Shown here piece by piece: positions 16,375 through 26,500 of a stretch of 64,000 nt of DNA. Each line of letters opens with the position of its first letter. Positions within the stretch are counted from its first letter, which is position 1. The position numbers and the translations under genes were made by a program. Under the pieces are notes generated by a model that was given only the letters and a program-made list of their open reading frames with translations, did not search any database and was not told where the DNA came from. The stretch comes from Actinoplanes sp040639655 (GTDB lineage Bacteria > Actinomycetota > Actinomycetes > Mycobacteriales > Micromonosporaceae): NCBI RefSeq assembly GCF_040639655.1, contig NZ_JBFAAI010000025.1, positions 1 to 64,000 of the forward strand, read 5' to 3'.

Positions 16375-17582
16375 GGGTCGGCGCCGGCAACGGTGTGCCG
16401 GGTGCCGCCGTGGTTGCCGTGCCAGTCGAGCACCAGCAGGCAGGCGTCATCAGGCAGAGTGGGTCCGGCGACCTCGAGGACGAGGTCGCCGAGCACACGT
16501 ACGACTTCACGGGCGTGCAGTCCGCTCAGGTCGTGCAGCCGCGCCGGCAGGTCCAGGTTGGCCGCGCCTCGTTCCAGCATGCCGTCGGTGACCAGCACGA
16601 GCCGGTCGCCGGGCTGCAGCGCGATCTCGGCCGGCAGGTAAGCACGGTGACGTAGCACCCCGAACGGCCGGTTCGCCGGTAACGCCACGGGCTGGGCGTT
16701 GGCGTCTCGGATCAGCAGCGGGAGCGGGTGCCCGGCGTTGACGACGGCGAGGACCCCGGTGCGCAGGTCGAGGCGGCCGAGCAGGCCGGTGGCGTAGGCA
16801 GCATTGCCCGGCGCGTCGTCGAGGAGCGCCTGGTTCGCGGCTTCTGCCTGGTCGAGCAGGGTGCCGCCACCGCGGCGGGTGTTGCGCAGGCTGCCGACGC
16901 ACAGGGTGGCGATCAGTGCGCTCTGGATGCCGTGGCCGACGGCGTCGGTGATGCTCAGGTGCAGTTCGTCGCGGGCGACGCTGTAGTCGAAGGTGTCGCC
17001 GCCGATGCTGGCCGCCGGTTCCAGCCATGCCGCCAGAGTGAACGAATCGGCTTCGCAGGTGAACGACGACGGCAGCAGCCGCCGTTGGATCTCCGCGGCG
17101 AGTGTGAATGGCGTGGTGCGCTGGCCCCATTCGAACAGGTCGGTGTGCCGGCGGTTGGCGATGATCACGAAGGCCAGGGTGTGTGCAGCCCGGGACAACG
17201 TCTGCACAGCTGCCTCCGCCGGCGCGACCGGCAGGGCGACCTCGAGCAGGCCGATGGCTTCACCGCGTTGCGTCACCGGCGCCCTCACCAGGAACATGCC
17301 ATCGGACTCCTCGACCAGCACGCGCTGGGTGCGCAGCGCCTGCTCCTGAGGCCCGCCGTTGAAAGGCATCACCAACGCGACGTCCTCGTCGTGCTGACGC
17401 CCGTCCGGCACGGCGCCGATCGGGACGTGCGACAGCCGCACCAGGGCGCGGCCGCTCATGTCCGCGACCAGGAACGACACCCACAACGCGCCCAGGCGCG
17501 CCCCGATTCGGCGAGTCACCGCCGCCACTGCGTCGACCGGTGCGGCCTTCTCCACCTGGAGCAACACGTCGCTCAGATCCAT
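16344..17582 (-). CDS. GAF-SpoIIE protein serine/threonine phosphatase (PP2C type)
   Basis: 412 aa from ATG 17582 (a GTG at 17606 is also possible; longer starts add Arg/Pro/Ser-rich non-protein-like sequence). N-terminal GAF-like sensor (residues ~5-165), then a SpoIIE domain with the metal-binding Asp motifs SIGGDTFDY and ITDAVGHG, NAGHPLPL, VTDGMLERG and PDDACLLVLDW. Such phosphatases act on anti-anti-sigma factors in partner-switching control of stress sigma factors. No intact anti-sigma or STAS gene is next to it; only a remnant kinase-like fragment lies at 23040. Faces the HAMP kinase divergently. Confidence 0.88.
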   Translation of the reverse strand: MDLSDVLLQVEKAAPVDAVAAVTRRIGARLGALWVSFLVADMSGRALVRLSHVPIGAVPDGRQHDEDVALVMPFNGGPQEQALRTQRVLVEESDGMFLVRAPVTQRGEAIGLLEVALPVAPAEAAVQTLSRAAHTLAFVIIANRRHTDLFEWGQRTTPFTLAAEIQRRLLPSSFTCEADSFTLAAWLEPAASIGGDTFDYSVARDELHLSITDAVGHGIQSALIATLCVGSLRNTRRGGGTLLDQAEAANQALLDDAPGNAAYATGLLGRLDLRTGVLAVVNAGHPLPLLIRDANAQPVALPANRPFGVLRHRAYLPAEIALQPGDRLVLVTDGMLERGAANLDLPARLHDLSGLHAREVVRVLGDLVLEVAGPTLPDDACLLVLDWHGNHGGTRHTVAGADPQRASTPITV

Positions 17583-17845
17583 ACCGCTGGTCCCGCTATC
17601 GGTCACAGCTACGCAGCATAGAGGCGATGCCCAGCCGGGTTTGCGGCAGCGTGATCCGTAAGCCCCTCGCTGCGGTGATCCGCGCTGCCATGGGGAAGCG
17701 GGCCGGAGCGGAGTAGCTGGAGGCATCTCCACCGATCGGTGTTCCCTCGATGGGGGCGGTCGCCGGGTTGACGTGCATAATTGCCGCCGGTCATCACGTA
17801 CGTGGCAGGCGTGATGGGAACACGACGAGCGGCGAGGAAACCTCA

Positions 17846-20800
17846 GTGAGCGACGGCATGATGACACGGGACTTGCCGGCCGGAGCCGTGGCGGATGCCG
17901 CGGTGGCCGATCGTGACCTGAGGCAGCTGCTGGCGGGTCTGACCGCTGTCCGGGACGGCGACTTCGGCACCCGCCTGCCCGAGGACGGGGAGGGACTGCT
18001 CGGGGAGATCGCCACCGTGTTCAACGGCATGGTCGACCAGTTGTCCCTGTTCACCTCGGAGGTGACCCGGGTGGCGCGGGAGGTCGGCACGGAGGGACAA
18101 CTCGGCGGCCAGGCCGAGGTGCCGGGTGTCTCCGGCACGTGGAAGGACCTGACCGACTCGGTGAACGCGATGGCCGGGAATCTGACCGACCAGGTCCGTG
18201 ACATCGCCCAGGTGGCCACGGCGGTGGCCCGGGGTGACCTGTCGCAGAAGATCACGGTGGACGTACGCGGGGAGATCCTGGAGCTGAAGAACACCATCAA
18301 CACGATGGTGGACGAGCTGTCGTCGTTCGCTGACGAGGTGACCCGGGTGGCCCGGGAGGTCGGCAGTGAGGGCCGCCTCGGCGGTCAGGCCGAGGTGCCC
18401 GGCGTCGCCGGCACCTGGCGCGACCTCACCGACTCGGTGAACTTCATGGCCGGCAACCTGACCAACCAGGTCCGCAACATCGCCCAGGTCACCACGGCGG
18501 TGGCCCGCGGTGACCTGTCGCAGAAGATCACCGTCGACGCGCGCGGGGAGATCCTCGAGCTCAAGTCCACGATCAACACGATGGTCGATCAGCTGTCGTC
18601 GTTCGCCGACGAGGTCACCCGGGTGGCCCGGGAGGTCGGCACCGACGGGCGACTGGGCGGCCAGGCTCAGGTCAGTGGCGTCGCCGGCACCTGGCGCGAC
18701 CTGACCGACTCGGTGAACTCGATGGCCGGCAACCTCACCGACCAGGTCCGCAGCATCGCCCAGGTGGCCACGGCGGTGGCCCGCGGTGACCTGTCGCAGA
18801 AGATCACCGTCACCGCCCGCGGGGAGATCCTGGAGCTGAAGAACACCATCAACACGATGGTCGACCAGCTGTCGTCGTTCGCCGACGAGGTCACCCGGGT
18901 GGCGCGGGAGGTCGGCACCGAGGGCCGGCTCGGGGGCCAGGCCGACGTCAAGGGCGTCTCGGGTACGTGGAAGGACCTCACCGAGTCGGTGAACGTGATG
19001 GGCGACAACCTCACCGCCCAGGTACGCAGCATCGCCGAGGTCACCACCGCGGTGGCCCGCGGCGACCTGACCCAGAAGATCCGGGTCGACGCCCGCGGCG
19101 AGATCCTGGAGCTGAAGGAGACCATCAACACGATGGTCGACCAGCTCTCCGCGTTCGCCGACGAGGTGACCCGGGTGGCCCGGGAGGTCGGCACCGAGGG
19201 CCGGCTCGGCGGTCAGGCGCGGGTGCTCAACGTGGGCGGCACCTGGAAGGACCTGACCGACAACGTCAACGTGATGGCCTCCAACCTGACCAGTCAGGTG
19301 CGCTCCATCGCACTGGTGGCCACCGGTGTGGCGCAGGGTGACCTGAGCAAGAAGATCACCGTGGAGACCAAGGGCGAGGTCGCGGTCCTGGCCCAGACGA
19401 TCAACACCATGGTCGACACGCTCAGTGCGTTCGCCGACGAGGTGACCCGGGTGGCCCGCGAGGTCGGCACCGAGGGCCGGCTCGGCGGCCAGGCGCGGGT
19501 GCCCAACGTCGCCGGCACCTGGAAGGACCTCACCGACAACGTCAACTCGATGGCGAACAACCTGACCGGGCAGGTCCGCAACATCGCCCAGGTCACCACC
19601 GCGGTGGCTCAGGGCGACCTGACCAAGAAGATCGACGTCGACGCGCGCGGCGAGATCCTGGAGCTCAAGACCACCATCAACACCATGGTCGACCAGCTCT
19701 CCAGCTTCGCCGCCGAGGTCACCCGGGTGGCGCGCGAGGTCGGCAGCGAGGGCCGGCTCGGCGGTCAGGCGGAGGTCGAGGGGGTCTCCGGTACGTGGAA
19801 ACGGCTCACCGAGAACGTCAACGAACTGGCCGGCAACCTGACCCGGCAGGTGCGGGCGATCGCCGAGGTTACCAGCGCGGTCGCCACCGGTGACCTGACC
19901 CGGTCGATCACCGTGGACGCCTCCGGTGAGGTCGCCGAGCTCAAGGACAACATCAACTTCATGGTGGAGTCCCTGCGCGAGACCACCCGGGCCAATCAGG
20001 AACAGGACTGGCTCAAGACCAACCTGGCCCGCATCTCGTCGCTGATGCAGGGGCACCGCGACCTCGAGGTCGTCGCGTCCCTGGTGATGAACGAGCTCGT
20101 TCCGCTGGTCGGCGCACAGCTGGGCACGTTCCTGCTGGTCGACGACACCGGTTCGGGCGCGGACCTGCGCGTGGTCGGCAGCTACGGGCACAACGGCGCC
20201 GCCCGCCGCTACGCCCTCGGCGAGTCGCTCGTCGGTCAGGCCGCCGTCGCGAAACGGCGCATCGTCGTCGACGAGATGCCGCCCGGGTTCTTCACCGTCA
20301 CCTCGAGCCTCGGCAGCGCCACCCCCATGCAGGTGGTCGTGCTGCCGATCCTGGTCGAGGACCAGGCGCTCGGCGTCATCGAACTGGCCGGGATGCAACC
20401 GTTCACCCAGGTGCATCACGACTTCCTGGACCAGCTGATGGAGACCATCGGCGTGAACGTGAACACGATGGTCGCCAACGCCCGTACCGATGTGCTGCTC
20501 ACCGAGTCGCAGCGACTCGCGGCCGAGCTGCAGGCCAGGTCCGAGGAACTGCAGGCCCGTTCGGAGGAGTTGCAGCGCTCGAACGCGGAGCTGGAGGACA
20601 AGGCGTCCCTGCTGGCCCGGCAGAACCGTGACATCGAGACGAAGAACTCCGAGATCGAGCAGGCCCGCCAGGAACTGGAGGCCCGGGCCCAGCAACTGGC
20701 GCTGGCGTCGAAGTACAAGTCCGAGTTCCTCGCCAACATGAGCCACGAGTTGCGTACGCCGCTGAACTCGTTGTTGATCCTGGCTCAGCTCCTGGCGCAG

Positions 20801-22372
20801 AACCCGTCCCGGAACCTGACCGCCAAGCAGGTCGAATACGCCACCGTCATCCATTCGGCCGGTACCGACCTGCTGCAGCTGATCAACGACATTCTCGACC
20901 TGTCGAAGGTCGAGGCCGGCAAGATGGACATCGCGCCGGAGGCCTTCGAACTGCGCAACCTGGTCGACTACGTGGAGGCGACGTTCCGGCCGCTGACCAC
21001 CTCGCGCGGGCTGGACTTCGAGGTGTCCACCGCCGCCGACGTGCCGCTGGGACTCTTCACCGACGAGCAGCGGCTGCGTCAGGTGCTGCGCAACCTGCTC
21101 TCCAACGCCGTCAAATTCACCGATCAGGGCAGCGTACGACTGCGTATCGAGCGCGCCACGCCCGGCGAGCTGTCGCCGGATCTGGCCGACCATGCCACCG
21201 TGATCGCGTTCCGGGTGACCGACACCGGTATCGGCATCGCCGAGCAGCAGCTGACCGCGATCTTCGACGCGTTCCAGCAGGCCGACGGCACCACCAGCCG
21301 CCGCTACGGCGGAACCGGCCTCGGCCTGTCGATCAGCCGGGAGATCGCCTGGCTGCTCGGCGGCGAGATCAGGGCGCGCAGCGTCCTCGGTCAGGGCAGC
21401 ACCTTCACCCTGTACATGCCGGTCCAGCGGGTGATCGACACCGTGCCACCGGTCCTGGTGGCGCCCGTCGATCCAGAGTTGATCACGCCGGCGTTCGCCG
21501 ACCCGTACGCGCCACGCCGGCTTCTGGTGGTGGAGAGCCACACGGAAGGCCTGCTGACGCTGATCGCCCGCGGCGCCGCCGCCACCGTGGCCGACACGCA
21601 CGGGCTGACCGATGTGGTGACCGCCGTCGATCCGGACGCTGCCGTCGCGGAGCTACGGTCGCAGCGTTTCCACGCCGTGGTGCTCGACCTGGCGATGCCC
21701 GCCGACAACGGGCCCAACTTCCTGAAGGCACTGCACGACGAGGCGGACCTGCGGCACGTTCCCGTCCTGGTCTTCCGCACCCACAACGCGCCGCTGGGCA
21801 ACGACACCCTGCTGCAGGCGTTCGCTCAGACCCGTCCGCTGGAGTCGTTGTCGAGCCTGGACGATCTGCGCGAGCGGATCACCCTGCACCTGTCGACCGA
21901 GGCCGGTCAGCAGGTGATGCCACTACCGATGGCGGTCGACACGATCGCCGGTGTCTCGGCCATCGCCGAGAACCTCGCGGGGCGCAAGGTGCTGGTGGTC
22001 GACGACGACGCCCGTAACGTCTTCGCCCTCACCAACATCCTCGAACTGCACGGCATGGAGGTCGTCTATGCCGAGAACGGCCGCAAGGGCATCGACGTAC
22101 TCACCCGGCACGACGACATCGACCTGATCCTGATGGACGTGATGATGCCGGAGATGGACGGCTATGCCGCCACCGCCGCCATCCGCGCCATGCCGAAGTA
22201 CGCCGACCTGCCGATCATCGCCGTCACCGCCAAGGCCATGCACGGCGACCGGGAGAAGAGCATCTCCTCCGGGGCGAGCGACTACGTGACCAAACCCGTC
22301 GACGCCGAGGACCTGCTCAGCTGTATCGAACGCTGGCTGGCGCAGAGCGGCACCCGGCCGGGACCCGAATAG
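17846..22372 (+). CDS. soluble hybrid histidine kinase with HAMP array
   Basis: About 1508 aa from GTG 17846 (GAGGAAA upstream; ATG 17858/17861 also possible). No membrane helix. Order: one divergent HAMP (LLAGLTAVRDGDFGTRL), then seven 92-aa units each holding two HAMP segments (residues ~70-715), a GAF domain (~735-880), a coiled coil (AELQARSEELQARSEELQR), HisKA with SHELRTPLN at about 965, HATPase_c (NLLSNAVKF, DTGIGIAEQQ, GGTGLGLSI), a degenerate first receiver (LLVVESHTEG...LDLAMP) and a complete second receiver (VLVVDDDARN...LILMDVMMPEMDG...TKP). The fungal group III kinases (osmosensors) use similar poly-HAMP stacks. The signal is unknown; the GAF domain is a candidate. Confidence 0.9.
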   Translation: MSDGMMTRDLPAGAVADAAVADRDLRQLLAGLTAVRDGDFGTRLPEDGEGLLGEIATVFNGMVDQLSLFTSEVTRVAREVGTEGQLGGQAEVPGVSGTWKDLTDSVNAMAGNLTDQVRDIAQVATAVARGDLSQKITVDVRGEILELKNTINTMVDELSSFADEVTRVAREVGSEGRLGGQAEVPGVAGTWRDLTDSVNFMAGNLTNQVRNIAQVTTAVARGDLSQKITVDARGEILELKSTINTMVDQLSSFADEVTRVAREVGTDGRLGGQAQVSGVAGTWRDLTDSVNSMAGNLTDQVRSIAQVATAVARGDLSQKITVTARGEILELKNTINTMVDQLSSFADEVTRVAREVGTEGRLGGQADVKGVSGTWKDLTESVNVMGDNLTAQVRSIAEVTTAVARGDLTQKIRVDARGEILELKETINTMVDQLSAFADEVTRVAREVGTEGRLGGQARVLNVGGTWKDLTDNVNVMASNLTSQVRSIALVATGVAQGDLSKKITVETKGEVAVLAQTINTMVDTLSAFADEVTRVAREVGTEGRLGGQARVPNVAGTWKDLTDNVNSMANNLTGQVRNIAQVTTAVAQGDLTKKIDVDARGEILELKTTINTMVDQLSSFAAEVTRVAREVGSEGRLGGQAEVEGVSGTWKRLTENVNELAGNLTRQVRAIAEVTSAVATGDLTRSITVDASGEVAELKDNINFMVESLRETTRANQEQDWLKTNLARISSLMQGHRDLEVVASLVMNELVPLVGAQLGTFLLVDDTGSGADLRVVGSYGHNGAARRYALGESLVGQAAVAKRRIVVDEMPPGFFTVTSSLGSATPMQVVVLPILVEDQALGVIELAGMQPFTQVHHDFLDQLMETIGVNVNTMVANARTDVLLTESQRLAAELQARSEELQARSEELQRSNAELEDKASLLARQNRDIETKNSEIEQARQELEARAQQLALASKYKSEFLANMSHELRTPLNSLLILAQLLAQNPSRNLTAKQVEYATVIHSAGTDLLQLINDILDLSKVEAGKMDIAPEAFELRNLVDYVEATFRPLTTSRGLDFEVSTAADVPLGLFTDEQRLRQVLRNLLSNAVKFTDQGSVRLRIERATPGELSPDLADHATVIAFRVTDTGIGIAEQQLTAIFDAFQQADGTTSRRYGGTGLGLSISREIAWLLGGEIRARSVLGQGSTFTLYMPVQRVIDTVPPVLVAPVDPELITPAFADPYAPRRLLVVESHTEGLLTLIARGAAATVADTHGLTDVVTAVDPDAAVAELRSQRFHAVVLDLAMPADNGPNFLKALHDEADLRHVPVLVFRTHNAPLGNDTLLQAFAQTRPLESLSSLDDLRERITLHLSTEAGQQVMPLPMAVDTIAGVSAIAENLAGRKVLVVDDDARNVFALTNILELHGMEVVYAENGRKGIDVLTRHDDIDLILMDVMMPEMDGYAATAAIRAMPKYADLPIIAVTAKAMHGDREKSISSGASDYVTKPVDAEDLLSCIERWLAQSGTRPGPE
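18059..19990 (+). repeat. seven tandem 276-bp repeats (HAMP units)
   Basis: In-frame direct repeats with a period of exactly 276 bases (92 codons); each begins at the codons for EVTRVAREVG, for example at 18059, 18335 and 18611. The DNA is highly similar between copies, so unequal crossing-over could change copy number, and short-read assembly could collapse it. Confidence 0.9.
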
Positions 22373-22541
22373 GCGGGTGCGCACGGTCCGCCGGGGAGAG
22401 GTCGTCGCCGGCGGCGTGCGCGGCCCTGCCCGTACGCCCCGGGCAGGCTAGTGACCTGCCGGCTATCCGGTCGAGTCGCTGGCGGGCGTCCTCTACTGTC
22501 TCCCTCCTCGCACGCTTATGATCTTGAAGGATGGCAACACG

Positions 22542-22982
22542 ATGCCGATACTCCGGCCGACAGTGACCGTGATGGCCACGATCGTCGCTCTGAGCGGATG
22601 CACCATCAACGTGAACGTGCCGGAGCAGGGGGCGACGACGCCCGCCACCCGGCCCGCGACCACGGAGGCCACGACCACCCCACCCGCGGCCGACCCGGCG
22701 CTCGACCCGGCCACCGCGCAGACGTACGCCTTCGTGGGCGTGGTCCGGGAGAAGCTGCCGGAGCTGGCGAACGGCCGCGGCGACGACGAGATCCAGGCCA
22801 TGGCGGATGTGATCTGCAACGCGCTGGCGAAGGACGCGAAGGGTGAGGACGTCGTCGACGCGACCCGTTCGATGGGCTCGCGCGACGGGGTGCCGATCGA
22901 CACCGCCACCGCCAACGAAGTGATCAAGCTGGCCATCGACACGTCGTGCCCCGGCCAGGCGCCACGGGTCACCGAGTTCTAG
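22542..22982 (+). CDS. small lipoprotein, DUF732-like
   Basis: 146 aa from ATG 22542, preferred over ATG 22518 because AAGGA then sits upstream and the signal peptide starts cleanly. Lipobox ALSGC, a Thr/Pro-rich linker (residues ~25-55), then a compact helical domain (YAFVGVVREKLPELANG, ADVICNALAKD, IKLAIDTSCPGQ) with two Cys placed as in DUF732 secreted proteins. That assignment is by pattern only. Cell-surface protein of unknown role; a terminator follows. Confidence 0.7.
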   Translation: MPILRPTVTVMATIVALSGCTINVNVPEQGATTPATRPATTEATTTPPAADPALDPATAQTYAFVGVVREKLPELANGRGDDEIQAMADVICNALAKDAKGEDVVDATRSMGSRDGVPIDTATANEVIKLAIDTSCPGQAPRVTEF

Positions 22983-23004
22983 CCGCAGCAGACGGACTGT
23001 ACGC

Positions 23005-23030
23005 GGGCGGCGTCCTGATCGCCGCCCTTT
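23005..23030 (+). terminator. factor-independent terminator
   Basis: Perfect 8-bp stem GGGCGGCG/CGCCGCCC with a 7-base loop followed by TTT, 22 bases after the lipoprotein stop codon. Confidence 0.75.
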
Positions 23031-23039
23031 GCCGACGCT

Positions 23040-23288
23040 ATGCGGGCAGCCTCACCCCGATCGATGGCTTACGGTCGTCAGGTCGTGGTGACGGTCGCCG
23101 ACGGGTCCGCGGTCATCCCGCGACGCAGAGAACCGGACGGTCGCGGAGGGCGAGGACTGCTCCTGGTCGAAGCACTGACCCAACGTTGGCACATTGAGGA
23201 CCACCAGGGCGGCAAACGTGTCCGTGCTGAACTGAGGCTCTACCCGAACCTCGACGACCCGGCCCTCATGTCCGGGCACAGCCGGTAG
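23040..23288 (+). pseudogene. remnant of RsbW-like ATP-binding (HATPase) regulator
   Basis: An 82-codon frame whose residues VVVTVADGS, GRGGRGLLLVEALTQRW and GGKRVRAEL match the C-terminal half of the small GHKL ATPases (RsbW/anti-sigma type) that are usually about 140 aa. The N-box and the first half are missing, and the sequence just upstream is a terminator, so this is a 5'-truncated remnant and not a frameshift. A working protein is unlikely. Confidence 0.55.
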
Positions 23289-23451
23289 TCGAGCGACCTC
23301 CTTGCGACGCGTACGGCTTCAGGCCCGCCGCGACACGTTCGCGCTCGACGCGTACCGCAAGGCCGTCGTCGCTCGGACTCGCGGCGCCACCGTGCGCACC
23401 GCGGTCCCGGGGCTGGACCGGCACCGCGGTGTCCATCGGTTCGCTGGTCAT
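23266..23451 (-). CDS. possible small protein, uncertain
   Basis: A 61-aa frame starting at ATG 23451 with GGAGG 8 bases upstream (an unusually good site). It overlaps the remnant at 23040-23288 by 23 bases. The product (MTSEPMDTAVPVQPRDRG...) is polar with no recognisable domain. Kept because of the ribosome site only. Confidence 0.3.
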   Translation of the reverse strand: MTSEPMDTAVPVQPRDRGAHGGAASPSDDGLAVRVERERVAAGLKPYASQGGRSTTGCART

Positions 23452-23575
23452 GGTCATCACCTCCGGTTCGTGGGTGGCCGGCCCCGTGCCGGCCGCCGAG
23501 GCGGCATACCCGGGGTGCAGCGGCATAACCAGGTCCGTTGTCCGGCCGGACGCGAGCCGGACGACGCGGCAGGAT

Positions 23576-26500
23576 TCAGCGGGGCTTCACGGTCTGGAGC
23601 GGCCCCGACGGAGCCGTATTCTGGCGTTGTTGCTGCTTGGCGCGGTACATGGCGGTGTCAGCGTCGTGCAATGCACCGGCGAGACCGAGCTCCGCGGTGA
23701 CCGGGGCCCAGCCGATGGAGGCAGTGACGCCGGCGGCTTCGAGTTCGGTGTTCAGGCGGGCGATGACGGCTTCGACGCTGGCCTGTTCGCACTTCGGGAG
23801 CAGCAGCCCGAACTCGTCGCCACCGAGGCGGGCGATGATGTCGGTGTCGCGCAGTGCGCATTGCGCGGCGCGGGCCGCGGCCTGCAGGTAGGCGTCGCCC
23901 GCGGCGTGGCCGAGGGTGTCGTTGATGGTCTTGAGACGGTCGAGGTCGAGGATGGCGACCACGGTGGGGTCGGCCAGACGTTGGTAGCGTTCCTGTGCCT
24001 GGTCGATGGCGCGTTGCCAGGCCCGCCGGTTGGGCAGGCCGGTGAGTTCGTCGGTGTCGGCGTTGAGTTGCTCGCGCAGCAGGGCGTCGGCGGAGCGGTC
24101 CTGCGTGCGGTCGGCGGACAATGCCACGGTCAGCAGCTGGCCGAGCAGCACGAGAAGGTGTTCGGCGTCGGCCATGCGGGGATCTTCGGTATGGGTGTGC
24201 GGGTCGAGGCCGCAGATGATGCCGAAGAGGCTGCCGTCGGGTTCGGTGATCGGGGCTCCGGCGTAGGTGCCGATGTCGATGAGCTTGTTGATGTCGGCGG
24301 CGGCGTAGACCGGGACGGCCTGAGCGTCGCGGGCGACGGCGGGCGCCTGTCCGGTGGCCATGTGCACGCAGTAGCTGTCCTGCCAGGGGTGACTCTGCCC
24401 TTGACGGAGGCCGTAGCCGTTGTCGCCGTCGAGGTACAGGTACATCTGACGGCCGTTCTCGACGCGGGTGACGGCCCACAATGCGAGCGGCATCCGTTGT
24501 TGCAGGTAGTCCAGGACGAGCTGGGCCGCGTGTTCGAAGACACCGGACGTGGGCAGGGAGAGTTCCGCGGCGGCGGCCGGCGGCGTGACCGGGTCGGGTG
24601 TCCGGAAGGGGGCCGGATTCTGCCGCGGCTGTTGTTGGCTGGGCAGGGTCGTGGTCTCGGCGGGCAGCGTGAAGGTGAAACGTGATCCGGAGCCGCCCGG
24701 GTTGCCGGTGGCGGTGATGGTGCCGCCGTGGCGTTCGACGATGCGTTTACAGATTCCCAGGCCCAGTCCGGTGCCCGTGTAGCCGGCGTTCGTGTGGGCG
24801 CGGTGGAAGTTGTCGAAGATGCTGGCGTGCTGGCCCTCGGGGATCCCGATGCCGTTGTCGTCGATGGTCACCGTGATCAGGTCGCCGGTGCGTTCGCTGT
24901 CGACACGCAGCCGTGGAGTGACACCGTTGGCGGTGTACTTGATGGCGTTGCTGATCAGGTTGTCCAGCAGCTGCCGGATCAGGGTGGGGTCGGCGTAGAC
25001 CGGCCGCAGGTCCCCGATCCGGAACTCCGGTACCGGCCGGCCGGTGCTCTCCGCCTGGTCGATCCGGGCGGTCGCGAGGTCCCGGACCATCTCGTCGATG
25101 TCGATCATCGCGGGGGAGAGGGTGGCGTCACGGGCGGTGGTGTAGGCCAGCAAATCGTTGATCAGTTCCCGCATGCGGGCAGCGGCACGGCTGATCCGGG
25201 CCAGCCCTGAGGCGGCTTCGGCCGCTTCGGGATGCGACGCCTCCGCTCGGAAGGTGTCGGTCAGCGCGTCGGTCCACCCTTCGATGGTGGCCAGCGGATT
25301 GAGCAGGTCGTGGGCGACCGAGCCGGCGAAGGAAGCGAGCTCGTCGCGGTGCCGGCGTTCGGCGGTGACGTCGTGGAAGACCGTCACCGCGCATCTTGTC
25401 CCGTCCAGGTCCAGCGGCAGCGCCCGGGAGTTGACGCTCACGATGCGCCCGTCGGGCAGCCCCGGGTTGCGGATGAGGATGTCCATGTCGTGCACGTCGT
25501 CCCCGGTGAAGGCACGGCGGTGCGGCATCTCCTCGGGTTCCAGCGGTGTGCCACCGGGGTGGAACAACCCGTAGAAGGCCGGTCGCGCCATCCGGTCGGA
25601 CGAACTGACCACTCCGCCGACCAGTTCCCGCAGAGCCGGATTGCGCAGCAGGAAGCGTCCCTGCTCGTCGACGACGGCCAAACCCTCGCGCATCGAGTCG
25701 ACGATCGTGCTCATCAGCTTGGCCTGACGGTCGGCGGCCTGCTGCGCTTCACGTAGTTCGTGCACCAGCTCTTTTCGCTCGTCGCGCCCGAGAGCAAGCG
25801 CCAGCCCGGCCACGGCGATCAGCCCGACGAACAGCTGGGCGACCAGTGCCCGGGCAGGATGCGACTCGATCTGCGCGAACACGCCTTGACCGCTCAGAGT
25901 GAACAGGATCGCGGCAGAGCCGAAGACCAGATCGTGCAGTACGACGAAGACCGTGTGCAGCCGCGAGGCGGCCCACACGGTCATGCCGATCACCGCGAAC
26001 GCCAGTGGCAGATCATCGTTGATACCGAAGACGATGGTGTACGCGGCCGCGGACAGCACGACCACCGTCAAATACTCGAGCTTGCGCGGCATGCCGGTGT
26101 CGGCCCATGTCTGTCGCCACGCCACGTGATCGGGGCCGCGGCCGGCACGGTGGTCGCGCAGCAGCTGCCCCAGACGCAGCCCCGCCACGCCGATGAGCAG
26201 AATGCTGACGGTGTTACGGGTCAGCCACACCGCCGTGGCCGACCAGGAGTAGTTCCCGGAGATCGCCCAGAGCCCGGTCGGGCCGATCAGCGCCCCGCCG
26301 ACCGTACCCAGGAACGCTGCGGACACGAGATGCCAAAGGTCCGAGACCCGGGACAAAGGTCGCTCACCGCCGCAACCCCACAGGTGGGGTGCCCAGCGCC
26401 GCAGCAGGTACGCGAACAGCCCCGCCTGGACGATGTTCGCGATCACGAACCACATCGCCAGTGATGCCGGAGCCCCGGTAACCATGTTGACCACGACGGT

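Noticed and set aside
18059..19990. Regular repeats considered as a CRISPR array
   Set aside because: Period is 276 bases, all in frame, and the repeats encode HAMP segments; no spacers.
17843..21601. 1252-aa open frame on the minus strand opposite the HAMP kinase
   Set aside because: Reads as repeated Gly/His/Leu/Asp text mirroring the 276-bp repeats; it is the antisense of a real gene in GC-rich DNA and has no domain features.
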